Shown here: positions 35,605-45,300 of the stretch, in pieces
Numbering within the stretch: the stretch's first letter is position 1
Layout: each line of letters starts with the position of its first letter
Source: Ricordea florida
Taxonomy: Eukaryota; Cnidaria; Anthozoa; Corallimorpharia; Ricordeidae
DNA: 64,000 nt
NCBI GenBank assembly: GCA_949710005.1
Contig: OX453281.1
Location: forward strand, 15,787,149-15,851,148
Direction: 5' to 3'
Position numbers and translations under genes: made by a program
The notes under the pieces: model-generated
Database searches by the model: none
The model's input: the letters and a program-made list of their open reading frames with translations, nothing else
Told to the model about the DNA's origin: nothing

Positions 35605-37248
35605 ATGACACTCAAGGATTTCAGAAATAAATATCCAAATGCTGATACAAGTAAATTTATAGTTGTAGCTGATCCGTATGGTGGTTACATTAAGTGGAGA
35701 TACAATGGAATAACAATCATGTCTAATGATGACCCCACTGGAAAAACATGGACTGATGACCTATCACCTCGTTTGAAAAGACTTTTATGGAAAGATTTGG
35801 GTTTGAATGATGATGAATTGAGTTCATTCCCAAAGAGTTTAACCATGACTAATCAAAGCTATCCTATACCTGCAATTGATTTTGATGACTTTACAAGTGA
35901 TATAACAAAAATGCTAACCTCACTGGATATATACGTGTCAAATACTAAAAAATTTACAGCAAAGATGAGAAACATATTTACATCCCAAGTTGTTACTTTC
36001 AAATTTGGTAAGCAGAGTAGAAAATGGTTGAACGGACCCGATATGAATTATTGGCCTCAACAACTTAACTTTGCAGTTTGGTGCGCAACATCTGGTTGTG
36101 GGATTAGTCCTTTTGAAAGTCTAAATTATCCTAAAGTAGTGAATAGCTTCATTAAGTTTCATATATATTTCACAATAAGACGGATATTATATGAATTGAG
36201 CCTTCCCTTACCTGATGAGCAACCTTTTGTAATAAATAATAATCCCTATAGTAAAGTAGCATATCAACGTTTGTGTGCAGAATTTAGCATATCAAAAAAC
36301 TCAGACTTTAGATGGCAAGGTGGTAGAAACGACGGATTGGGAGATATATTCCTTGATTATGGTGCAGGATATCATGGAAAAGGAGGGGGATATCAAAATG
36401 TACATATTATAAGGAATTATGATCATGAAGCAGATCAATGGCCTGGTGAAGGTGGTAAATTTGCTGATGACGGTGGTAAGAAAGAAAAAGGTGACCTAAT
36501 CTCATTCATTCGTAATGATGACTTTGCTGATTTCAAATATGGTTGGTTTATCCCAACAAGTGGACATGGACTCACTAAAGCTGGACTTGGTAGATTGAAT
36601 CGATCTGCTGAAGCTTTTGTTTACTGTATATTGGGGGCGCAAGTCAACACTAGAAACTCAATTTATGGTAATGGTGGTGGAGCTGTAGAGACTCAACAAG
36701 AATTCTTGGCTTTATTTGAAAGTAGTGTTATTGAGAATGATATTTCTAGTTCTATCCAAAGGTATCAATTAGCAGTTCAGGAAGCGAAATTACGGCTTGA
36801 TTTAGCTATTGCTCCCGGTGTATGGTTAATGCCGAGTAATATGATAATCAACACCGAAAGCGTGACTTGTTTTAATAACAAACTTATGAAAGCTAGTAGC
36901 GATATGAATTTTGGAGTGAATAATTCACTAAACACTGAAGCAAAACAGGTTGGAATAAGTCATAACATGGGATCTTCAAAGGTAAAGTTACCTCATATCC
37001 ACCTGAAAGGTGGGGCCAGCTTCGCTGATATAGCTGAGACAAAGGAAAACCCCGTAGGTAATCCAAAAACTTTACAAAATGAAGCGAAACCAAAGGAAAA
37101 CCCCGGAGGGAAACCAAAACCCTCAACTCTGACCGAAGGGAAGTACGTGACCACACAACATGAAACCAATGCGCGAAGCGAGCACGAAGTGCGTATATTA
37201 ACATTTATAATTGTCTCTAGTGTATTTGCGTGGTATCTATTTCGGTAG
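35605..37248 (+). CDS. 547-aa tail-anchored protein
   Basis: Very similar to the 514-aa element 1 protein for about 460 residues (DDPTGKTWTDDLSPRLKRLL, NYWPQQLNFAVWCATSGCG, DIFLDYGAGYHGKGGG, LFESSVIENDISSS). The stalk before the single C-terminal hydrophobic helix (ILTFIIVSSVFAWYLFR) is longer and contains KENPVGNPK / KENPGGKPK repeats and NARSEHEVR, all encoded by GC-rich hairpin-like patches. Conserved globular part plus a variable stalk and tail anchor suggests a surface or membrane-linked structural protein; no family recognised. Confidence 0.77.
   Translation: MTLKDFRNKYPNADTSKFIVVADPYGGYIKWRYNGITIMSNDDPTGKTWTDDLSPRLKRLLWKDLGLNDDELSSFPKSLTMTNQSYPIPAIDFDDFTSDITKMLTSLDIYVSNTKKFTAKMRNIFTSQVVTFKFGKQSRKWLNGPDMNYWPQQLNFAVWCATSGCGISPFESLNYPKVVNSFIKFHIYFTIRRILYELSLPLPDEQPFVINNNPYSKVAYQRLCAEFSISKNSDFRWQGGRNDGLGDIFLDYGAGYHGKGGGYQNVHIIRNYDHEADQWPGEGGKFADDGGKKEKGDLISFIRNDDFADFKYGWFIPTSGHGLTKAGLGRLNRSAEAFVYCILGAQVNTRNSIYGNGGGAVETQQEFLALFESSVIENDISSSIQRYQLAVQEAKLRLDLAIAPGVWLMPSNMIINTESVTCFNNKLMKASSDMNFGVNNSLNTEAKQVGISHNMGSSKVKLPHIHLKGGASFADIAETKENPVGNPKTLQNEAKPKENPGGKPKPSTLTEGKYVTTQHETNARSEHEVRILTFIIVSSVFAWYLFR
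37004..37192. repeat. GC-rich hairpin patches in the stalk of the 547-aa gene
   Basis: Includes CCACCTGAAAGGTGG, CAGC-ttc-GCTG (second copy of the one at 35579) and GCAC-gaa-GTGC (37182-37192). Confidence 0.65.
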
Positions 37249-37440
37249 TTCATGAGTATTTCACGTGATTATGATTGTTTGTAAATTATTGCTCACGTGT
37301 AGAACAATAGATTGCATACTTTTACGACATAGCAACAAGCAAAATGTAAAGTGGATTTGAAATTGAAAAGTAGATTTTATGTTTACTTTTAAAAGGCTGG
37401 TTTCTAACGTCGCTCAGGAATGTGATTACGTCAATGCAAA

Positions 37441-37451
37441 TTTAAAGATGA
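37441..37451 (+). promoter_or_regulatory. TTTAAAGATGA box
   Basis: 21 nt before the ATG at 37473. The 220 bp before it hold no gene, only AT-rich sequence with two short CACGTGA/TCACGTG sites. Confidence 0.65.
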
Positions 37452-37472
37452 ATATGGAGTAATCAAACAAAA

Positions 37473-38108
37473 ATGTTGAGCATTACCATGTATGAGTCTG
37501 AAACTAGGATTTATTTAGATCCTCCGCTGAAAAATATTCGGGAGATGCAGCTACTGGATTGTAATATACAAACCAAAAGATTGATTAATTTCAAGGATCA
37601 ACAGATATTATTCAATGATAAGAATCGGGGTTTCATAATAATTCAACCCGGTACATATTCGCTTCGTGATATTCAATCTATCTTTCTTAATGATACTGAT
37701 AGGACAAAGATAACAATAATTGAGACTGATACTGTTGACTATCTATATTCCAATAAGAACTTCAACATTAAACTTACGAGAGGGTTGGCGGTTGGTTTAG
37801 GGGTGCCTGAAGTCATAAATCCGGGTGAATTATACCCCATAAATATACGGATTAAGGAACCACTGAGACTTATGTGTGGTATAGTTGATAATAAGTCGTC
37901 ATATATGAATAACACCAAATATGGAGAAATTGTAAAACTTTCACCATCACACCTACTTGCTAACATACCCTCACAAGAATATCCAACAATTCCAGTTCAA
38001 AAATATGAGAGCGTCATAAATCACTTCGATTTAAGTATATTAGACAATGAATGGAAAAAACTTGATCTGAAGGGTTCTCACATAACTTTAAGTTTAAGAT
38101 TTAGATAA
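37473..38108 (+). CDS. Penton-like minor capsid candidate, full length
   Basis: 211 aa, beta-rich. MLSITMYESETRIYLDPPL start, INFKDQQILFNDKNRGFIII, PGTYSLRDIQSIF, TDTVDYLYSNKN, the GLAVGLGVPEVINPGELYPI segment, and C-terminal strands DLSILDNEWKK...ITLSLRFR. Patterned like single-jelly-roll penton proteins of Maverick-type viruses; assignment is by pattern. It lies at the right end after the 547-aa gene, not between the 325-aa and glycine-rich genes as in element 1, where only a shortened copy remains. Has its own promoter box. Confidence 0.7.
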   Translation: MLSITMYESETRIYLDPPLKNIREMQLLDCNIQTKRLINFKDQQILFNDKNRGFIIIQPGTYSLRDIQSIFLNDTDRTKITIIETDTVDYLYSNKNFNIKLTRGLAVGLGVPEVINPGELYPINIRIKEPLRLMCGIVDNKSSYMNNTKYGEIVKLSPSHLLANIPSQEYPTIPVQKYESVINHFDLSILDNEWKKLDLKGSHITLSLRFR

Positions 38109-38112
38109 ATTT

Positions 38113-38123
38113 CAGCGTAGCTG
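38113..38123. repeat. GC-rich micro-hairpin
   Basis: CAGC-gta-GCTG, 5 bp after the penton-like stop. Confidence 0.65.
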
Positions 38124-38138
38124 GTCTTTCAGGTATTT

Positions 38139-38170
38139 TGTTATGTAACACATACGGGTGTTATACAACA
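38139..38170. terminator. Convergent-gene hairpin of element 2
   Basis: TGTTATGTAACAC pairs with GTGTTATACAACA (one mismatch, one G-U) around a 6-nt loop, between the convergent penton-like and WC-motif genes. Confidence 0.5.
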
Positions 38171-38183
38171 TAATTAGATCCTA

Positions 38184-38720
38184 TCAATCTTCTCCCCATA
38201 ACTCTTTCAAAAACTTTAACTCATCAATATCAACACACCATTCTAAATACCTACTTGGATTCCATGCTACAAACATCAGATCGTCATACAAGTCTTTGTA
38301 GAATTTCTTTTTATGTGATATCTTATAAGAATCTATGTATAGGGTAACCTTAAATGAAATAATAATAAAATCATTAATACTATGTTCTATCTTATAATCT
38401 TCATCATTAACATCAACAATATCCAACCATATAGAATAATAATGATTAGCATAATCTAATAAATCTCTAGCAAACTTATCAGTACATATATCACCTTCAT
38501 CAAATTTTTTTATACCATTGAAAAAACTAAGAAACCATTTATCATTCTTATTATCAGTATGCCAAATTTCAAAATAAATTATTTTATGTTCTTCATCAAT
38601 AAAACCACGATTTTTTGAGATATTGTATAACAAATCTGTCTTGATTGATTCTATAAAATCATGAACACCTAGTCTTTTTTCATTAAGATATTTCAACTCA
38701 ATCTTTCTATCTATATCCAT
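38184..38720 (-). CDS. WC-motif protein
   Basis: 178 aa, no transmembrane segment, many aromatic and acidic residues. Its C-terminus AWNPSRYLEWCVDIDELKFLKE is the conserved signature shared with the interrupted element 1 gene ending at 13576. The rest is weakly similar: an N-terminal charged region, then FDEGDICTDKF and YSIWLDIVDVND. Similar Ala-Trp-x-Pro-x-Arg...Trp-Cys endings occur, as far as I recall, in giant-virus proteins of unknown role. In element 2 it is at the right end on the minus strand with its own box; in element 1 it is central on the plus strand, so it has moved. Confidence 0.65.
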   Translation of the reverse strand: MDIDRKIELKYLNEKRLGVHDFIESIKTDLLYNISKNRGFIDEEHKIIYFEIWHTDNKNDKWFLSFFNGIKKFDEGDICTDKFARDLLDYANHYYSIWLDIVDVNDEDYKIEHSINDFIIISFKVTLYIDSYKISHKKKFYKDLYDDLMFVAWNPSRYLEWCVDIDELKFLKELWGED

Positions 38721-38738
38721 TTTTTTAAATATTTTATT

Positions 38739-39200
38739 TCAAATCTTTAAACCATAATTCATTTTTTTACGGCATTCTTTACAATGTGCCTTCTGTTTTT
38801 TATGTTCACATATTTGAGATCCTCCACAATCTTTACAATGTGTTCTCTGTCTGTTATGTTCGAATATTTGAGACCCGCCACAATCTTTACAATGTGTTTT
38901 CTGTCTGTTGTGTATACAAAATTGTGATCCTTTACATTCTTTACAGCAATACTTAATTTTGTTGTGTATACATAATTGCGACCCACAACACTCTTTACAA
39001 AAATATTTACACTTTCTATGAATACAAAAATATTTATTTTCGATAGTATCTTTTTGAATTATATTAATAATTTCCTCCTCTGAAAATTTTGTAATCCCTT
39101 TAATTAAATCTTCTTTATTCATTTTTGATCGTCCTTTAATTTTCAACTCTTTCGCAATATTTTTTAATTGTTGAAAATATAAACTATTTAATTGTTCCAT
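38739..39200 (-). CDS. SAP-like domain plus five Cys/His zinc repeats
   Basis: 153 aa. SAP/HeH-like N-terminus (LYFQQLKNIAKELKIKGRSK, about residues 7-26) beginning with MEQL, whose codons lie in the right TIR. Five tandem repeats of about 17 residues follow, such as CKDCGGSQICEHNRQRTH, with two zinc-binding Cys/His pairs each; one repeat has F for the expected C (SQIFEH). Counterpart of 20393-20809. Shares the promoter and first codons with the polymerase at the other end because both lie in the TIR. A DNA- or end-binding regulator is plausible. Confidence 0.75.
   Translation of the reverse strand: MEQLNSLYFQQLKNIAKELKIKGRSKMNKEDLIKGITKFSEEEIINIIQKDTIENKYFCIHRKCKYFCKECCGSQLCIHNKIKYCCKECKGSQFCIHNRQKTHCKDCGGSQIFEHNRQRTHCKDCGGSQICEHKKQKAHCKECRKKMNYGLKI
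38741..38751 (-). promoter_or_regulatory. TTTAAAGATTT box of the WC-motif gene
   Basis: Exact match on the minus strand, 20 nt before the ATG at 38720; overlaps the 3' end of the neighbouring gene. Confidence 0.7.
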
Positions 39201-39393
39201 ATTTAATAATTTTATTACAAATCTTTAAACCTTAATTCATTTTTTTATTTGTAATCCATACATAAACTGTTGGTAAAATTGTTCGTAAAATTGCTGGTAA
39301 AATGAAGAAAAAACTGAATAAAAAATTAAAACCGGTCTATAAATCAGTGAATAAAAAATTAAAACCGGAGCATAATTACGGTAACATACTACT
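39187..39393 (-). repeat. Right TIR of element 2
   Basis: Reverse complement of 23396-23603 with a few substitutions and a one-base indel. Confidence 0.92.
39219..39229 (-). promoter_or_regulatory. TTTAAAGATTT box of the SAP/zinc gene (in TIR)
   Basis: Exact match on the minus strand, 18 nt before the ATG at 39200; TIR copy of the box at 23561. Confidence 0.7.
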
Positions 39394-39398
39394 CAAGA
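39394..39398. repeat. Target-site duplication of element 2, right
   Basis: CAAGA, matching 23391-23395; satellite continues TATTTGCTTAAG. Confidence 0.9.
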
Positions 39399-42300
39399 TA
39401 TTTGCTTAAGACAGCTGATTCTATAGCATACTGCTCAGACAGTACTCAAGTTCATCAAATTAGTCTTCATTACACAGATTAGGGTTAACCATGCATTTTT
39501 CACCATCTTGTAGCATTCAAAACGTAATTTAAAACCTATGTTATGTCGTGATTGTAGTCAATTATTTAGGACAAGATAAAATACAAAGAGGTGCTTGCAA
39601 GGCAAGTCAGCCTTACAGATTTTGGTTAAAAGACCATATAAGAGATTGTATGGGCAGAAGGACCGTCATCTATGGGGGTAAGTTATCGAATCATTTTGAA
39701 TGTTTTATCTATTTGTAATAGTAGGATATACACTAAGGTTTAGATAACGAGTAAAATTTTGATTGCAACGATTAGATTTCCATGTGATGTAAGGAAAGAA
39801 CGTTTTCTATCACATGCATGCGCACTTCATACATATTGCCTATAGCCCTTACAATGAAAGTATTTCTACGATATCTCGTCCTCCAAAATCTTTTCAATGC
39901 TGCAACGTTGCAGATTTGTAGTATTACGATGAGACAATATCTACGTAGAAAGTCAAATTGATTGTAATTCGCAATCGTATTGTATTTTGGCTGTCAAGAT
40001 ATTTGCTTAAGACAGCTGATTCTATAGCATACTGCTCAGACAGTACTCAAGTTCATCAAATTAGTCCTTGTTACACAGATTTGGGATAAACATGCAATTT
40101 TCACCATGTTGTAGCGTTTAAAACGTGATTTGAAATCCATGTTATGTCATGATTGTAGTCATTATTGAAGAGAAGATAAAATACCAAGAGGTGGTTGCAA
40201 GGAAAGTCAGCCTTACAGATTTTGGTTAAAACACCATATAAGAGATTGTATGGGCAGAAGGATCGTCATCTATGGGGGTAAGTTATCGAATCATTTTGAA
40301 TGTTTTATCTATTTGTAATAGTAGGATATACACTAAGGTTTAGATAACGAGTAAAATTTTGATTGCAGCGGTTAGATTTCCATGTGATGTAAGGAAAGAA
40401 CGTTTTCTATCATACGCATGCGCACTTTATACATATTAACTATAGCCCTTACAATGAAAGTAATTCTGCGATATCTCGTCCTGCAGAATGTTTGCAATGC
40501 TGAAACGTTGCAGATTTGTAGTATTACGAAAAGGCAATATCTACGTAGAAAGTCAAATTCATTGTAATTCGCAATCGTATTGTATTTTGGCTGTCAAGAT
40601 ATTTGCTTAAGACAGCTGATTCTACAGCATACTGCTTAGACAGTACTTAAGTTCATCAAATTAGTCCTTATTACACAGATTTGGGATAAACATGCAATTT
40701 TCACCGTGTTGTAGCATTTAAAACGTTGTTTAAAATCCATGTTATGTCATGATTGTAGTCATTATTGAAGAGAAGATAAAATACCAAGAGGTGGTGGCAA
40801 GGAAAGTCAGCCTTACAGATTTTCGTTAAAACACCATATAAGAGATTATATGGGCAGAAGGACCGTCATCAATGGGGGTAAGTTATCGAATCTTTTTCAA
40901 TGTCTTATCTATTTTTAATAGTAGGATATACACTAAGGTTTAGATAACGAGTAAAATTTTGATTGCAACAATTAGATTTCCATGTGATGTAAGGAAAGAA
41001 CGTTTTCTATCATACGCATGCGCACTTCATACATATTGCCTATAGCCCTTACAATAAAAGTAATTCTACGATAGCTCGTCCTGCAGAATCTTTGCAATGT
41101 TGAAACGTTGCAGATTTGTAGTATTACGAAAAGGCAATATCTACGTAGAAAGTCAAATTGATTGTAATTCGCAATCGCATTGTATTTTGGCTGTCAAGAT
41201 ATTTGCTTAAGACAGCTGATTCCACAGCATACTGCTCAAACACTACTCAAGTTCATCAAATTAGTCCTTATTACACAGATTTGGGATAAACATAATTTTT
41301 TCACCATGTTGTAGCATTTAAAACGTTATTTAAAATCCATGTTATGTCATGATTGTAGTCATTATTGAAGATAAGATAAAATACCAAGAGGTGGTTGCAA
41401 GGAAAGTCAGCCTTACAGATTTTCGTTAAAACACCATATAAGAGATTGTATGGGCAGAAGGACCGTCATCAATGGGGGTAAGTTATCGAATCTTTTTCAA
41501 TGTTTTATCTATTTTTAATAGTAGGATATACACTAAGGTTTAGATAACGAGTAAAATTTTGATTGCAGCGGTTAGATTTCCATGTGATGTAAGGAAAGAA
41601 CGTTTTCTATCATACGCATGCGCACTTCATACATATTGCCTATAGCCCTTACAATAAAAGTAATTCTACGATAGCTCGTCCTGCAGAATCTTTGCAATGT
41701 TGAAACGTTGCAGATTTGTAGTATTACGAAAAGGCAATATCTACGTAGAAAGTCAAATTGATTGTAATTCGCAATCGCATTGTATTTTGGCTGTCAAGAT
41801 ATTTGCTTAAGACAGCTGATTCCACAGCATACTGCTCAAACACTACTCAAGTTCATCAAATTAGTCCTTATTACACAGATTTGGGATAAACATAATTTTT
41901 TCACCATGTTGTAGCATTTAAAACGTTATTTAAAATCCATGTTATGTCATGATTGTAGTCATTATTGAAGATAAGATAAAATACCAAGAGGTGGTTGCAA
42001 GGAAAGTCAGCCTTACAGATTTTCGTTAAAACACCATATAAGAGATTGTATGGGCAGAAGGACCGTCATCAATGGGGGTAAGTTATCGAATCTTTTTCAA
42101 TGTTTTATCTATTTTTAATAGTAGGATATACACTAAGGTTTAGATAACGAGTAAAATTTTGATTGCAACAATTAGATTTCCATGTGATGTAAGGAAAGAA
42201 CGTTTTCTATCATACGCATGCGCACTTCATACATATTGCCTATAGCCCTTACAATAAAAGTAATTCTACGATAGCTCGTCCTGCAGAATCTTTGCAATGT

Positions 42301-45300
42301 TGAAACGTTGCAGATTTGTAGTATTACGAAAAGGCAATATCTACGTAGAAAGTCAAATTGATTGTAATTCGCAATCGCATTGTATTTTGGCTGTCAAGAT
42401 ATTTGCTTAAGACAGCTGATTCCACAGCATACTGCTCAAACACTACTCAAGTTCATCAAATTAGTCCTTATTACACAGATTTGGGATAAACATAATTTTT
42501 TCACCATGTTGTAGCATTTAAAACGTTATTTAAAATCCATGTTATGTCATGATTGTAGTCATTATTGAAGATAAGATAAAATACCAAGAGGTGGTTGCAA
42601 GGAAAGTCAGCCTTACAGATTTTGGTTAAAACACCATATAAGAGATTGTATGGGCAGAAGGATCGTCATCTATGGGGGTAAGTTATCGAATCATTTTGAA
42701 TGTTTTATCTATTTGTAATAGTAGGATATACACTAAGGTTTAGATAACGAGTAAAATTTTGATTGCAGCGGTTAGATTTCCATGTGATGTAAGGAAAGAA
42801 CGTTTTCTATCATACGCATGCGCACTTTATACATATTAACTATAGCCCTTACAATGAAAGTAATTCTGCGATATCTCGTCCTGCAGAATGTTTGCAATGC
42901 TGAAACGTTGCAGATTTGTAGTATTACGAAAAGGCAATATCTACGTAGAAAGTCAAATTCATTGTAATTCGCAATCGTATTGTATTTTGGCTGTCAAGAT
43001 ATTTGCTTAAGACAGCTGATTCTACAGCATACTGCTTAGACAGTACTCAAGTTCATCAAATTAGTCCTTATTACACAGATTTGGGATAAACATAATTTTT
43101 TCACCATGTTGTAGCATTTAAAACGTTATTTAAAATCCATGTTATGTCATGATTGTAGTCATTATTGAAGATAAGATAAAATACCAAGAGGTGGTTGCAA
43201 GGAAAGTCAGCCTTACAGATTTTCGTTAAAACACCATATAAGAGATTGTATGGGCAGAAGGACCGTCATCAATGGGGGTAAGTTATCGAATCTTTTTCAA
43301 TGTTTTATCTATTTTTAATAGTAGGATATACACTAAGGTTTAGATAACGAGTAAAATTTTGATTGCAACAATTAGATTTCCATGTGATGTAAGGAAAGAA
43401 CGTTTTCTATCATACGCATGCGCACTTCATACATATTGCCTATCGCCCTTACAATGAAAGTAATTCTACCTTATCTCGTCCTGCAAAATCTTTGCAATGT
43501 TGAAACGTTGCAGATTTGTAGTATTACGAAAAGGCAATATCTACGTAGAAAGTCAAATTGATTGTAATTCGCAATCGTATTGTATTTTGGCTGTCAAGAT
43601 ATTTGCTTAAGACAGCTGATTCTATAGCATACTGCTCAGACAGTACTCAAGTTCATCAAATTAGTCCTTGTTACACAGATTTGGGATAAACATGCAATTT
43701 TCACCATGTTGTAGCATTTAAAACGTTATTTAAAATTTATGTTATGTCATGATTGTAGTCATTATTGAAGATAAGATAAAATACCAAGAGGTGGTGGCAA
43801 GGAAAGTCAGCCTTATAGATTTTGGTTAAAACACCATATAAGATATTGTATGGGAAGAAGGACCGTCATCTATGGGGGTAAGTTTTCGAATCATTTTTAA
43901 TGTTTTACCTATTTGTAATAGTAGGATATACACCAAGGTTTAGATAACGAGTAAAATTTTGATTGCAACGTTTAGATTTCCATGTGATGTAAGGAAAGAA
44001 CGTTTTCTATCATACGCATGCGCACTTTATACATATTGCCTATAGCCCTTACAATGAAAGTAATTCTACGATATCTCGTCCTGCAAAATCTTTGCAATGT
44101 TGAAACATTGCAGATTTGTAGTATTACGAAAAGGCAATATCTACGTAGAAAGTCAAATTGATAGTAATTCGCAATCGTGTTGTATTTTGGCTGTAAAGAT
44201 AATTGCTTAAGACAGCTGATTCTATAGCATACTGCTCAGACAGTACTCAAGTTCATCAAATTAGTCTTCATTAGACAGATTAGGGTTAACCATGCATTTT
44301 TCACCATCTTGTAGCATTCAAAACGTAATTTAAAACCTATGTTATGTCGTGATTGTAGTCAATTATTTAGGACAAGATAAAATACCAAGAGGTGCATGCA
44401 AGGCAAGTCAGCCTTACAGATTTTGGTTAAAAGACCATATAAGAGATTGTATGGGCAGAAGGACCGTCATCTATGGGGGTAAGTTATCGAATCATTTTGA
44501 ATGTTTTATCTATTTGTAATAGTAGGATATACACTAAGGTTTAGATAACGAGTAAAATTTTGATTGCAACAATTAGATTTCCATGTGATGTAAGGAAAGA
44601 ACGTTTTCTATCATACGCATGCGCACTTCATACATATTGCCTATAGCCCTTACAATGGAAGTATTGCTACGATATCTCGTCCTCCAAAATATTTTCAATG
44701 CTGCAACGTTGCAGATTTGTAGTAGTACGATGAGACAATATCTACGTAGAAAGTCAAATTGATTGTAATTCGCAATCGTATTGTATTTTGGCTGTCAAGA
44801 TATTTGCTTAAGACAGCTGATTCTATAGCATACTGCTCAGACAGTACTCAAGTTTATCAAATTCATCCTTGTTACAGAGATTTGGGATAAACATGCAATT
44901 TTCACCATGTTGTAGCATTTAAAACGTAATTTAAAATCTATGTTATGTCATGATTGTAGTCATTATTGAAGAGAAGATAAAATACCAAGAGGTGGTTGCA
45001 AGGAAAGTCAGCCTTACAGATTTTGGTTAAAACACCATATAAGATATTGTATGGGACGAAGGACCGTCATCTATGGGGGTAAGTTTTCGAATCATTTTGA
45101 ATGTTTTACCTATTTGTAATAGTAGGATATACACCAAGGTTTAGATAACGAGTAAAATGTTGATTGCAACGTTTAGATTTCCATGTGATGTAAGGAAAGA
45201 ACGTTTTCTATCATACGCATGCGCACTTTATACATACTGCCTATAGCCTTTACAATGAAAGTAATTCTACGATATCTCGTCATGCAAAATCTTTGCAATG

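Larger units (their letters stand above)
23396..39393. mobile_element. Element 2: Maverick/Polinton (adintovirus-like), 16.0 kb
   Basis: Bounded by TIRs of about 208 bp beginning AGTAGTATGTTACCGTAATT, with 5-bp CAAGA duplications. Genes: PolB, integrase (minus), major capsid candidate, ATPase, small acidic protein, helical protein, three small membrane proteins, 325-aa membrane protein, penton-like remnant, glycine-rich protein, 547-aa protein, full penton-like protein, WC-motif protein (minus) and SAP/Cys-His protein (minus). All major genes are open, the TIRs differ at only a handful of sites and the duplication is perfect, so the copy looks young and possibly capable of making particles. 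Strongly AT-rich compared with element 1, apart from short GC-rich hairpins. No protease recognised. Confidence 0.94.

Noticed and set aside
29207-38123. GC-rich micro-hairpins as tRNA remnants or integron-like recombination sites
   Set aside because: Stems are only 4-5 bp with 3-nt loops and show no conserved tRNA or attC features.
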